64,000 nt of DNA. Origin: Pirellulales bacterium. GTDB lineage: Bacteria > Planctomycetota > Planctomycetia > Pirellulales > JAEUIK01. The notes under the pieces are model-generated. The model worked only from the letters and a program-made list of their open reading frames with translations. It was not told the origin of the DNA and made no database searches. The translations under genes were made by a program, and so were the position numbers. The DNA lies in assembly GCA_019694435.1 (NCBI GenBank), contig JAIBBZ010000016.1:59834-123833 (forward strand), read 5' to 3'. Below are positions 18,294-26,457 of the stretch, piece after piece; position 1 is the stretch's first letter; each line of letters opens with the position of its first letter.

Positions 18294-18476
18294 CTAGGGC
18301 ACTTGCCTGAGCGTCATCCAGCTCATGTAGCCCAGCATCAGGGCGCAGACCAGGAACAGGATGTCCATGAGCATGCTCACCTTGCTGAAGGGGATGCCCA
18401 GGGCCAGGTCGAGGCCGAAGATCAGCGCCAAGAGGACCGCAACGACCAGGCCAGCAATCGTGAGAATTCGCTGCAT
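18294..18476 (-). CDS. small two-helix membrane protein
   Basis: 60 residues with two hydrophobic helices (about 5-26 and 35-54) joined by a short GIPFSKVSM loop and ending in TLRQVP. No family is recognised, and no Shine-Dalgarno is evident. The hydrophobic pattern is regular and the ATG sits at the start of the first helix, so it is probably real. It lies downstream of hemP in the same direction with a gap of 130 bases, so it may belong to the same transcript. Confidence 0.65.
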   Translation of the reverse strand: MQRILTIAGLVVAVLLALIFGLDLALGIPFSKVSMLMDILFLVCALMLGYMSWMTLRQVP

Positions 18477-18606
18477 CGGAAGGGAGGAAGTGGCCTGAAT
18501 CGCAAAGTTCCGGGCGAGACGCTTCGAACCAGTATAGTTCGCCCGGCTCAGGCACCTGAAGTGGCCCTCGGCCTCGCGAATCGACGAACCTGCGGATTGT
18601 AGCGGC

Positions 18607-18849
18607 TTACTTGTGCAAGATGAGCTTGCCGCTCCGAGTCAGCCGCAGTCGGTACATCTCCTCGCCGTGCTTGATGACCAGTTCGTTTTTGCCCTCGAGC
18701 AGCTCTTGCGAGGTGACAATGCGGAGCCCGGACCGTACAGGCACGGCTTCGGTCTCTGCCGCTTCAGCCCGCGGCTGATCGGAATGGGGATCGGGCATGG
18801 CGACACAACCGGGCAGGGAATCGACGATTCGCGACATGGCGGGCTGCAT
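18607..18849 (-). CDS. hemP: hemin uptake protein HemP
   Basis: 80 residues. The C-terminal half has the HemP pattern: SQELLEGKNELVIKHGEEM, then YRLRLTRSGKLILHK, ending the protein. HemP is a small cytosolic protein encoded with heme/iron uptake genes in many bacteria and usually controlled by Fur; it promotes expression of heme receptors in some species. Three starts are possible (18849, 18837, 18798), all upstream of the conserved part; none has a clear ribosome site, and the first is used here. The promoter directly upstream has its spacer filled by a Fur-like palindrome. No TonB receptor or heme transporter is in the window. Confidence 0.82.
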   Translation of the reverse strand: MQPAMSRIVDSLPGCVAMPDPHSDQPRAEAAETEAVPVRSGLRIVTSQELLEGKNELVIKHGEEMYRLRLTRSGKLILHK

Positions 18850-18873
18850 CGGCAGGATGTGGCTGGCGGTCTG

Positions 18874-18902
18874 AATCTATTGAAATTGAGACTCAGTGTC
18901 AA
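18874..18902 (-). promoter_or_regulatory. hemP promoter overlapped by a Fur-like operator
   Basis: On the minus strand TTGACA (18902-18897), a 17-base spacer and TAGATT (18879-18874) form a good promoter. The spacer plus the -35 is a 23-base imperfect palindrome (18880-18902, 9 of 11 positions paired) centred on TGAGACTCA. Read as 15-mers it contains two overlapping 7-1-7 units offset by 6 bases, each matching 10 of 15 positions of the TGATAATnATTATCA Fur consensus. A repressor bound here would block RNA polymerase. The Fur identity is inferred. Confidence 0.68.
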
Positions 18903-18972
18903 GTGTTATTTGCCGTGGGTTCGGACTTCGTCGAGTTTCGGCAACGATTGCTGAAAAAAAGCAAAAAGACGA

Positions 18973-19000
18973 TTGACACCACCATCGACGATGATAAAGT
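18973..19000 (+). promoter_or_regulatory. promoter of the PEP-CTERM/DUF1559 operon
   Basis: TTGACA at 18973-18978, a 16-base spacer and TAAAGT at 18995-19000. Two A-tracts directly upstream (18954-18968) look like an UP element. It points away from the hemP promoter, about 70 bases from it, and would give a leader of about 475 bases to the ATG at 19483. Confidence 0.6.
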
Positions 19001-19008
19001 GCGAGGCG

Positions 19009-19031
19009 TTAATGAGACGCGATCTCATTAA
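19009..19031. promoter_or_regulatory. perfect inverted repeat at the operon start site (putative operator)
   Basis: TTAATGAGA at 19009-19017 and TCTCATTAA at 19023-19031 form a perfect 9-base inverted repeat around CGCGA. It begins 9 bases after the -10 element, so it covers the expected transcription start, a classic repressor position. It shares TGAGAC with the hemP operator but matches the Fur consensus only weakly (about 8 of 15), so a second regulator is possible. Confidence 0.6.
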
Positions 19032-19482
19032 TTTCTGAGCCGCCAGCAAGGCCCTGCACAGGATTCCTCGCCAGCCACGCTCTCCGCGGTTCGTTGTCGG
19101 GCATTTCATGCGAAATGCCGCGCGACGAGTGGATGCTTCGTGGTCCTGGTGCAGGAGCAGCTCGTGCATTGACGTTGGATCGCCGCCGACGGCGCATTCC
19201 GCGGCTTGTTTCCCGGCCGGCCTTCCGTCGGCCGGGGCACCTCCCAGGTCCTGCGAGCCGTTGGCGTTTCTTGTTCGCGATCCATCCGCGGTCTGCTGCG
19301 CGAGCCTGACTTCTTACCGCAGGCAAGCCCAAGGCTTGCCTGGTTTTGGCCTTGAAGGGCCTTTGAGGATCCGAGTCCGGCTCGTCGCAGGCTTCACCGC
19401 GGGACGTAGGCCAGCGCCGCTTTTCCAGCGGCGTGACGCGTGAATCCCGTTCTCTGGTGCTTTGTTGAGAAGGTCTCAAACG
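19032..19482 (+). other. long structured leader of the PEP-CTERM/DUF1559 operon
   Basis: This is a 450-base untranslated stretch. It holds at least three strong hairpins: GGCATTTC/GAAATGCC at 19100-19119 (4-base loop), CCCGGCCG/CGGCCGGG at 19212-19236 (9-base loop), and AGGCAAGCC/GGCTTGCCT at 19321-19341 (3-base loop) followed by GGTTTT, which is attenuator-like. No convincing coding sequence is seen. An AGAAGG ribosome site stands just before the first gene. Confidence 0.5.
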
Positions 19483-20472
19483 ATGAAATTGCGCAACTTG
19501 TTGTTTGCCGTCACCCTGGCGGCGTATTCGGTTATGAATGGATCGGTCCAGCAACTCGCGGCGGCCACCGTCAGCCTGCCGGCTCCGAAGGTGAATCGCT
19601 GGATGTACCCGTTTGGCCCCCCGGTCGGCAATCGGCCGTCGGCGGCGACGTTCAGCGCGATCGGCGATCCCAGCTTTGACGAGCGCGATGCCGAATTCCT
19701 GCTTGGCTTCGATACGGCCGCGGGCGGCGTGCCCAGCGGCGCTGGGGCGGCCAACTATCTGATCAACTCGATCACGCTCGAGTTGACGGTGCAGGACCCC
19801 AACGGCCAGGGCGGATCGACGTTTGTCTACGATCCGACTTACGACAGCTACACCACCTTCGGCGCCGGCGTCGACGGGGATGCCGGACGTCCGGTCGAGG
19901 TGTACGCCCTGGGCTTTCGCAATGGATACGACGACCTGGGCCTGAGCGGCCCGGCCAACACCGTGCCGCATTGGACGGTGAACTCGCTGTTCACCGGCGT
20001 ACCCGGCGCTCCGGCGCCGCTGCGGCGCAGCGCGTTGCCGCTCGGTTCCACCGGCGGGGCAGCGCTGGTCGACGTCTCGAACAACCTGGGCACCAACGGC
20101 GTGGGCGCGGGCTTCGACCCGGTGCCGCTGGGCGTGGGAACTGCGGCGTTGTCGCCCGGCGCTGCGGTGCCGGACGGCACGAAGATGACTTTCGCGCTCA
20201 ACCTGAGCGACGCGCTCTACCTCGAGTATCTGCGGGCGTCGCTCGACCGTGGAGTGCTGGGCTTGGCTGTCACATCGTTGCACGCAGCGTCGTTCGGGGG
20301 CCCGGTGAGCTACCCGGTTTGGGACACGATCGACGCGCCCGGCGGCGTCGCGCCGCGTTTGGTGATCGATTACACGATTGTGCCGGAGCCTTCGGCGATG
20401 GTGCTCGCGCTGGTTGGCGCGGCGCTGGCGCTGGGGCGGCAAGTGACCGCTCGGCGCGGTCGCAAAGCGTAG
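19483..20472 (+). CDS. PEP-CTERM sorting-domain protein in the hemP-linked operon
   Basis: 329 residues from the ATG at 19483, with AGAAGG about 9 bases upstream. The signal peptide is MKLRNLLFAVTLAAYSVMNG, cleaved near LAAAT. The mature domain is beta-rich with many Gly/Pro/Asp turns (RWMYPFGPPVG, DERDAEFLLGFDTA, GGAALVDVSNNLG) and ends with IVPEPSAMVLALVGAALALG and an RRGRKA tail, the exosortase sorting signal. It is not closely related to the pair at 2798-5260. The RWMYPF start and the FSAIGDPSFDERDAEFLLGFDT segment look like a calcium- or carbohydrate-binding beta-sandwich, but I cannot name a family. It is the first gene of an operon under the palindromic control region at 18973-19031. 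Confidence 0.85.
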   Translation: MKLRNLLFAVTLAAYSVMNGSVQQLAAATVSLPAPKVNRWMYPFGPPVGNRPSAATFSAIGDPSFDERDAEFLLGFDTAAGGVPSGAGAANYLINSITLELTVQDPNGQGGSTFVYDPTYDSYTTFGAGVDGDAGRPVEVYALGFRNGYDDLGLSGPANTVPHWTVNSLFTGVPGAPAPLRRSALPLGSTGGAALVDVSNNLGTNGVGAGFDPVPLGVGTAALSPGAAVPDGTKMTFALNLSDALYLEYLRASLDRGVLGLAVTSLHAASFGGPVSYPVWDTIDAPGGVAPRLVIDYTIVPEPSAMVLALVGAALALGRQVTARRGRKA

Positions 20473-20574
20473 GTCGGAACGGAGCAGAGGCGACCCGGAG
20501 CCAGGTTGCCGTCCGCGAGGCGGCAGCCTGGTTCTTCGGGGGGCATCGTCCCGTGATGTTCGAGGAGTCGGACC

Positions 20575-21456
20575 ATGCGGCGCAGAGCGGCCTTCACCCT
20601 GGTTGAGTTGCTCGTCGTCATTGCCATCGTGGGCCTGTTGATCTCGATTCTGCTGCCGGCCGTACAAGCGGCTCGCGGCGCCGCGCAACGAGGCGAATGC
20701 GCCAATAACCTCAAGCAGATCGCGCTGGCGTTTCATCTCTATCACGACGCGTTCCTGATGCTGCCGCCTGCTCGACAGGCGCGCTATCCGGACACCAAGC
20801 CGTTGGGCAGCGCGTTCGTGATGGTCTTGCCCTACCTGGAGCAAGGCAACCGCTTCGCCCGGTGGAACTTCAACAAGGATCCGATGGAAGCGCCCAACCT
20901 GGACATCATCCGCGAGCAGATTCCCGTGTTCACCTGTCCGGCCATGGCGCTGCCGCGAACGTTTCCCGACGAGCAATGCGGAGAAATCGGCGCGCCAAGC
21001 AGCTATGCGGTGAGCACGGGCACCAAGCAGGTGCGTTACGGCCCGCACGATGGCGCCATCGTCGATTGGTATTACGGCCCGACGACGATCCCCTGGATTT
21101 CGGGCGGGTCGGGTGACGGCAGTTCGAACACGCTGATGATCGGCGAACTCAACTTCGGCCTGAGGAACTGGCTCGATTGGTGCAAACCCGACCGGATCAA
21201 ATGGGGCACCACGCACTGGTCGCTCGCCTACACCGGCGTCAGCCTGGCCTCGACGGTCGGCATCTACAACAGCGACCGGGTGCTGACCGGGCCTAGCGGA
21301 CTGTACGAATGGGAGACCTTTCGCAGCGATCATCCGGGCGGGTGCAATTTTGCCATGGTCGATGGGTCGGTGCGGTTCATCGCCACGACGGTCGACGCCC
21401 GACTGCTCGATGCCCAGGCGACGCGCGCCGGCGCCGAGGTCGTAGCAATGCCATGA
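20575..21456 (+). CDS. DUF1559 protein with prepilin-type N-terminus
   Basis: 293 residues. The N-terminus [33 protein letters not shown] is a type IV prepilin/pseudopilin signal, broken here by A|FTLVE at the cleavage site, and is followed by the DUF1559 fold (CANNLKQIALAFHLYHDAF; MVLPYLEQGNRFARWN; HPGGCNFAMVDGSVRFI). DUF1559 proteins are hugely expanded in planctomycetes and are thought to be pseudopilin-like envelope components. GAGGAG lies about 8 bases before the ATG. The stop overlaps the next gene's ATG (ATGA), so translation is coupled. The GSVRFI motif near the C-terminus is the usual one. Confidence 0.9.
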   Translation: MRRRAAFTLVELLVVIAIVGLLISILLPAVQAARGAAQRGECANNLKQIALAFHLYHDAFLMLPPARQARYPDTKPLGSAFVMVLPYLEQGNRFARWNFNKDPMEAPNLDIIREQIPVFTCPAMALPRTFPDEQCGEIGAPSSYAVSTGTKQVRYGPHDGAIVDWYYGPTTIPWISGGSGDGSSNTLMIGELNFGLRNWLDWCKPDRIKWGTTHWSLAYTGVSLASTVGIYNSDRVLTGPSGLYEWETFRSDHPGGCNFAMVDGSVRFIATTVDARLLDAQATRAGAEVVAMP

Positions 21457-21935
21457 GCATGCTGGCGTCGTATTCCAATCGCGATTGCAGGATGGCGCTG
21501 CTGTTGCTGACGCTGATTCTCGGCGCAGCGGGCGGATGCGAACAGGCGGCAGTGGCCCGGGCCGAAGTGCATGGCCGGGTCACGCTCGACGGACAGCCCC
21601 TGGCGCGCGGCTCGATCGTGTTCGTTCCGGCCGGCGAGGCGGCAGGGCCCAAGGCCGGCGGGCAGATCGTCGGCGGGCGTTATGCACTCGCCGCCGCCGA
21701 GGGGCCAGTTGTCGGGAGGCTGCAAGTTCAGATTCGCGCTGAACAGTCCTCGACTGCGTACCCGATCGCCGACGTCCGCGCCTATCAAGCGCATGGCGAA
21801 GAAGCGCCGCTGCCGGAAATCGTCCCCGAGCAATACAACGAACATTCGGTGCTGTTTGTCGACGCGGTCGCCGAGCAGTCGAACGAATTGAATTTCGATC
21901 TCCAAACGTCGTCAGACGACGACGTGTCCCCGTAA
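21453..21935 (+). CDS. transthyretin/carboxypeptidase-regulatory-like lipoprotein
   Basis: 160 residues. A hydrophobic signal (MALLLLTLILGAAGGC; lipobox AGGC at about residue 29) marks a lipoprotein, and the open frame begins 13 residues earlier at an ATG that overlaps the preceding stop. The mature part has HGRVTLDGQPLARGSIVFVPAG and GGQIVGGRYALAAAEGPVVGRLQVQI, the Ig-like fold of planctomycete carboxypeptidase-regulatory-like proteins. The C-terminus, PEQYNEHSVLFVDAVAEQSNELNFDL, is typical too. Such proteins usually follow DUF1559 genes, as here. Function is unknown; an envelope accessory to the pseudopilin is the simplest reading. Confidence 0.85.
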   Translation: MSMLASYSNRDCRMALLLLTLILGAAGGCEQAAVARAEVHGRVTLDGQPLARGSIVFVPAGEAAGPKAGGQIVGGRYALAAAEGPVVGRLQVQIRAEQSSTAYPIADVRAYQAHGEEAPLPEIVPEQYNEHSVLFVDAVAEQSNELNFDLQTSSDDDVSP

Positions 21936-21953
21936 ATCTCCAGGAGGTTTGTC

Positions 21954-23351
21954 ATGTGGCGTCGATCCCTGTCCTTGGCTTGGTTGCTGCTCGTGTTGTC
22001 GGCCGTCGCGCCGGCTCGAGCACACTTTATCTGGCTGCAAGGTGTGCAGGCCGACGGTCGCGGCCAGATTCAGGTGTATTTCTCCGAGGCGCCCGAGCCG
22101 GGTTCGGCGGCGCTGCTCGACAAGGTGGCGCAAACCGAAGCCTGGGAATGCCGCCCCGAAGGCCGGCGACCCATTGCGCTGCAAAAGCAACTCGCCGGAG
22201 AGCAGGGGAGTTGGACCGCCGACGTGCCCTACGGCCCGGACGTTTGCTACCAGGCGCACTGCTTATACGGCGTCTTTGAGCGCGGCGGCCAGGCGTTGTT
22301 ACTCGACTACTACGCCAAGCACGCCGGTGTGCTCGACGCCGCATCGCGCACGCAACTGCCGAGCGTCGAGGCCCCGCTCGACATCGTCGGCGGCATCGAC
22401 GCGGGCGACCTGGTGTTGCGAACCGTGAGCGATGGCCAGCCGCTCGCCGCCGCCGAAGTCATCGTGACCGGGCCCGACGGCGCCGTGCAACCGCTGACGA
22501 CCGACGCCGCGGGCGAAATCCGCCTGCCTGCGACCGCGGGTGCCTATGCGGTGCGCGCCCAGACCAGCACGCCGATGGCGGGAACCTACCAGGACAAGCC
22601 GTACAGCGCGCAGCGCCGCTATGCGACGCTCACGTTCCAGGTTGCTGCCGTGACGGTCGCCGTCGCCGCGACGGACACCGCTGCCGGCGAGCTGACCGCC
22701 ACGGAATTGCTCGCGCGGGCCCGGGCCGCGCGGGCCGTCTGGAAAGACTTCCCCGGCTTTTCGGCCGACTTGACCATTCGGGCCAACGACCACAGCGAGA
22801 CCGCGCGTTTGACGATGCACGGCGACGGCCGTTTCGACCTCGAAGGGAGCGATTCGCTGGGCGTGGGCTGGACGAAGACGCAGCTCCGCATTCTGGTGCA
22901 GCACCGAATGCCCGACGGGGTGCTGCCGGAAGAGGCCGAGTACGTGGCCGAAGAGGGCCGCCATCCGCTGGGACGATTGATCAAGCTCAAGGGCGGCGAC
23001 CTCGATAGCGCGTATCGGGTCTTGGACGACGTGGTCGCCGAAGTCAATCGCACCATGGGCAAGACGCGATTCACGATCAGCGTGCTCAGCGTGACCCGCA
23101 ACGCCGAGAAGCTGTACTTGCCGGAGGCGTTTACGGTCAGCTATTGGGACACGGAAGCCGGCCGGCTGCGCAGCGTGGAAACGATCTATCACACCTGGCA
23201 GCGTGTCGCGGGGTTCGACTTGCCACAAAGGCTGGTCGGAGTGCTGTCGAAAGACGGCCAGCGCCACGTGTTCGAAGTCGAGCTTGCGAACGTGCGATTG
23301 CTGGGCGAACCGGCGGCGACGCAGGTTGATGCCGCGACGGCGCGGCGCTAG
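21954..23351 (+). CDS. exported DUF4198-DUF3386 fusion protein
   Basis: 465 residues with a perfect AGGAGG ribosome site. A signal peptide (WRRSLSLAWLLLVLSAVAPARA) leaves a mature N-terminus AHFIWL, the start typical of DUF4198, a family often found with metal (nickel/cobalt) uptake and TonB systems. That domain runs to about residue 225 (LVLRTVSDGQPLAAAEVIVTGPDG; AGEIRLPATAGAYAVRA). The rest (WKDFPGFSADLTIR; NRTMGKTRFTISVL; YHTWQRVAGFDLPQ) matches DUF3386, mostly known from cyanobacteria and planctomycetes. Neither domain has a proven activity. Placing the metal-uptake-type domain in one chain with DUF3386, in an operon opposite hemP, suggests a periplasmic role in iron acquisition or sensing; this is inference. 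Confidence 0.82.
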   Translation: MWRRSLSLAWLLLVLSAVAPARAHFIWLQGVQADGRGQIQVYFSEAPEPGSAALLDKVAQTEAWECRPEGRRPIALQKQLAGEQGSWTADVPYGPDVCYQAHCLYGVFERGGQALLLDYYAKHAGVLDAASRTQLPSVEAPLDIVGGIDAGDLVLRTVSDGQPLAAAEVIVTGPDGAVQPLTTDAAGEIRLPATAGAYAVRAQTSTPMAGTYQDKPYSAQRRYATLTFQVAAVTVAVAATDTAAGELTATELLARARAARAVWKDFPGFSADLTIRANDHSETARLTMHGDGRFDLEGSDSLGVGWTKTQLRILVQHRMPDGVLPEEAEYVAEEGRHPLGRLIKLKGGDLDSAYRVLDDVVAEVNRTMGKTRFTISVLSVTRNAEKLYLPEAFTVSYWDTEAGRLRSVETIYHTWQRVAGFDLPQRLVGVLSKDGQRHVFEVELANVRLLGEPAATQVDAATARR

Positions 23352-23510
23352 CAGCGTGTGCGGCAGACTTGTGGCTTGCGGCCCGCGGGGATAGCTTGAG
23401 GAACTGTGCGCGGCGGGTTACCGCCCGGCGGTCGAAGGGGTGATGCCCCGTTGACCGACTGTGCGCGGCAGCTCGTGCTTTGGGGGGTCCTCCGTTCCTG
23501 CGTTGGTCGC

Positions 23511-25274
23511 ATGCAGCATCAATCCGTACCGGGTCGTATCTTTGTGCTGTACCTCGCAGTGTATGCGGGTGTCGGCATTTGGCTGTGCACGTTCTTTCCC
23601 GCCTATTCCTGGCCGGGGGGCGACGAAGGCACGTACTACAGCTATGCCGAACGGCCGTGGACCCTGCAGAGCGATTTCTTCGAAGGGTTTCCGCCCAAGG
23701 AGCGGATCAGCCCCTACAACCTCCGCGGCTTCTTGACGCCGTTCTCGCTCGTTTTCGCTGTGTTCGGTTTCAACGTTGTCGCGGCGCGATCGTTGCTGGT
23801 GCTGTATGCCCTGGCCGTGCTGGTGCTGACCCATGTCCTGGCCCGGCGGCTGATGAATGATTGGCTGGCACTGGCCATGGTCGTGCTGATGTCGGTCAGT
23901 CCGCTGTTTCTGAACCAGACGCACGTCGTGCGGCCCGAGATGCTGTTCACGCTGGGCGTGATGGTCTGGCTGTGGCTGCTGATCCGGTGCGAAGGCACGA
24001 TGTCGCCGCGCTACGCGGCCGGGCTGGGGTTTCTCGCCGCCAGCCTGCTGTGGGTGCACTATAACGCGGTCGTGTTCTGGTTGATCTTTGGATTGCTCCT
24101 GCTGCTGCGCGAAGGCAAGAAGTTGTTCTTTCGGCCGGCGCTGGCGTTCGTGGCCGGCGGGGCGGCCTTCGGCGTCCTATTCGCGGCGCTCAATCTGTAC
24201 CCGGCGTGGTCCAGCGTCAGTGAATACGGTCCGATGCCCGTGACGTTCGTGTCCAGCAATCGGATTCCACTGTTGACGGGCGACATCTCGCGCAGCACGA
24301 CCAAGATCAACGACGAGCTCTACCAATGGCTGCACGGGCAGCTCACGTTCGATCATTACACCGCCTGGGTGACGGTCGGCGTCTTCGCGCTGGCCGTGTG
24401 GGGCATGCTTCGCGATCTGCGGCGCGAGACCTCGCTCTGGGGGCTCTACCTGATGCTCGTCATGGTCGCCCAATGGCTGTTGATCCCCAACGTGCGCGAC
24501 GATCATTTTTTGTACATCGCTCCGGCCATGTTCCTGTTGGCGGGCGTCGGGCTGGGGAGGTTGCCGCTGCTGGTGCGCGAGCCGGCCATCGTGTTGGCGT
24601 TGGCGGTGAGCGTCACGGCCTACCTCGTGGGTGACTTTCTGCTGCTTCGCGACTGGCGCGCCGTGGCCGCGGGCAATCGGGCGGCCGAGGCGGCCATTGC
24701 CAGGCTCGTCGACCACCTGGGTCCACGCGCGCAGACGACCGTGATGAGTCCGCAGGAGTTTCACGCCGCCACGTACGGCGTCAAGTTTCGGACCTATCAC
24801 TCGATCATTCAGACCAAGAGTGTCCGTGAGACTCTGGAGACTTTGCGGCCCGACATGGTCATCATGACCACGCGCATGCGCGGCCTGATGCCCAAATTTG
24901 TCATGCACCCGGCGGCGCTGAGCGACGAAGTCGCCCAGCGCAAGTTGAAGGAGTTTCTGGACGACGCGATTATCTTTCAACTCCCCGACGGGCGGTTTGG
25001 CACCGACTACTTGATGTTGGCGCTGCTGACCGAGGAAGGGCTCGACAAAGAGGGATACTGGCGCTGGCCGCAGGGTTTGATCTGGTCGGGCACCGAGGTG
25101 CAGATTTGGCTGCGCGCCGACCACAAGGCGAAGTTTCCGGCCGAGGCGGCCCAGGACGACGTCGATCGGCAGGATCGTGCGGCCGCCCGGAATCGGATTC
25201 GCGCCGAGCGCGCGGCCGAACTCGAGAAGTACAAGTCCCAAGGCGTCGAACCGAGCCCAGGGACGGCCGGCTGA
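23511..25274 (+). CDS. glycosyltransferase family 39 / ArnT-like membrane protein
   Basis: 587 residues from the ATG at 23511. About ten membrane helices fill the first ~420 residues. The first periplasmic loop has GGDEGTYYSYAERPW, the acidic pair expected of the PMT/ArnT catalytic loop, followed by DFFEGFPPKERISPYNLRG. The C-terminal ~165 residues are soluble and contain no recognised repeat. Family members move sugars from polyprenyl phosphate onto lipid A, proteins or glycans at the outer face of the inner membrane; the acceptor here is unknown. The gap to the DUF4198-DUF3386 gene is 160 bases, so read-through from that operon is possible. The next gene starts 16 bases after it. Confidence 0.8.
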   Translation: MQHQSVPGRIFVLYLAVYAGVGIWLCTFFPAYSWPGGDEGTYYSYAERPWTLQSDFFEGFPPKERISPYNLRGFLTPFSLVFAVFGFNVVAARSLLVLYALAVLVLTHVLARRLMNDWLALAMVVLMSVSPLFLNQTHVVRPEMLFTLGVMVWLWLLIRCEGTMSPRYAAGLGFLAASLLWVHYNAVVFWLIFGLLLLLREGKKLFFRPALAFVAGGAAFGVLFAALNLYPAWSSVSEYGPMPVTFVSSNRIPLLTGDISRSTTKINDELYQWLHGQLTFDHYTAWVTVGVFALAVWGMLRDLRRETSLWGLYLMLVMVAQWLLIPNVRDDHFLYIAPAMFLLAGVGLGRLPLLVREPAIVLALAVSVTAYLVGDFLLLRDWRAVAAGNRAAEAAIARLVDHLGPRAQTTVMSPQEFHAATYGVKFRTYHSIIQTKSVRETLETLRPDMVIMTTRMRGLMPKFVMHPAALSDEVAQRKLKEFLDDAIIFQLPDGRFGTDYLMLALLTEEGLDKEGYWRWPQGLIWSGTEVQIWLRADHKAKFPAEAAQDDVDRQDRAAARNRIRAERAAELEKYKSQGVEPSPGTAG

Positions 25275-25290
25275 GCCTGGCCACGTAGCC

Positions 25291-26457
25291 ATGTCACGCA
25301 CGCCGAGCACCGATGCGAATCCCTGGTCGCGGTTGCGATCGCAAATGCCGGTCGCGCGGCGGCTGGCCTATTTCGACCATGCGGCCGTTGCGCCGCTCTC
25401 GGGGCCGGCGCTGGCCGTCATCGAAGATTGGGCCACCGACGCGGCCGAAAACGGCGATCTGAACTGGTTGCGCTGGAACCAGCAGGCCCAGAACGCGCGA
25501 CGCCTGGGCGCGCAGTTGATCGGCGCCCTTGAAGACGAAGTCGCGCTCGTGCACAACACCACCGAGGGGATCGGCCTCGTCGCCGAGGGCTTTCCCTGGC
25601 GCGCGGGCGACAATGTCGTCACCTTGGCAGATGAGTTTCCCTCGAACCTGTTTCCCTGGATGAATCTGGCGCGGCGCGGCGTGGAAGCCCGCCTCGTGCC
25701 GACCGACGACGGCCGCGTCGATCTCGACCGCCTGCGCCAGGCCTGCGATGCCCGCACGCGCATCGTCGCGGTCAGTTGGGTCGGTTTCGCCTCGGGCTGG
25801 CGCAACGACGTCGCTGCATTGGTGGAGCTGGCGCATCACAACGGATCGCTGTTCTTCCTCGACGCGATTCAAGGCCTCGGCGTGTTCCCGCTCGACGTGC
25901 GGCAGACGCCGGTCGATTTTCTCGCGGCCGACGGGCACAAGTGGCTCCTCGGACCCGAGGGTGCGGGGTTGTTCTATTTGCGCCGCGAGCATCTCGATCG
26001 GCTGGCGCCCTTGGGCGTGGGCTGGAACAGCGTCGTTTCGGCCGGCGACTATGGCCGCACCGAATTTCAACTCAAGCCGACGGCGGCGCGTTACGAAGGC
26101 GGTTCGCCCAACATGGGCGGCAATCTGGCCTTGGCGGCGAGCCTCGAGCTGCTCTTGTCCCACGGCACCGAGCAGATCGCCGAGCGGGTAATTGCCGTGA
26201 CCGATGCCTTGTGCGCGGCGCTCGTCCAAATCGGGGCGACGATCCACAGCGACCGCAGCGACGCGCGCCGCTCGGGCATCGTGGCGTTCAGCGTGCCCGA
26301 AGTTCCGCCGCAAGTCGTGCGGCAGCGCGGCCTGGCGGCCGGCGTCGTCCTGAGTGTGCGCAACGGACGGTTACGCGCGAGCCCCCACGCCTATGTCGAC
26401 GAGAGCGATCTCGACCGGCTCGTCGAAGTCGTCGAGTCGGCGCGCCACGAGTCCTGA
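25291..26457 (+). CDS. class V aminotransferase (cysteine-desulfurase-like fold)
   Basis: 388 residues. A PLP enzyme of aminotransferase class V: YFDHAAVAPLSG at the N-terminus, HNTTEGIGLVA for cofactor binding, FLDAIQGLGVFPLDV with the PLP-contacting Asp, and ADGHKWLLGPEGAGLFYLRREHLD with the Schiff-base lysine at about residue 217. No extended catalytic Cys loop of the SufS/IscS kind is visible, so the cysteine desulfurase reaction is not certain; kynureninase- or isopenicillin-epimerase-like relatives share this pattern. The ATG at 25291 is 16 bases after the preceding gene. The actual substrate cannot be read from the context. Confidence 0.85.
   Translation: MSRTPSTDANPWSRLRSQMPVARRLAYFDHAAVAPLSGPALAVIEDWATDAAENGDLNWLRWNQQAQNARRLGAQLIGALEDEVALVHNTTEGIGLVAEGFPWRAGDNVVTLADEFPSNLFPWMNLARRGVEARLVPTDDGRVDLDRLRQACDARTRIVAVSWVGFASGWRNDVAALVELAHHNGSLFFLDAIQGLGVFPLDVRQTPVDFLAADGHKWLLGPEGAGLFYLRREHLDRLAPLGVGWNSVVSAGDYGRTEFQLKPTAARYEGGSPNMGGNLALAASLELLLSHGTEQIAERVIAVTDALCAALVQIGATIHSDRSDARRSGIVAFSVPEVPPQVVRQRGLAAGVVLSVRNGRLRASPHAYVDESDLDRLVEVVESARHES

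Noticed and set aside
19009..21333. A 774-residue minus-strand open frame
   Set aside because: It is antisense to the PEP-CTERM and DUF1559 genes, and its composition (Arg/Gln/His-rich) is that of a reverse-complement shadow.
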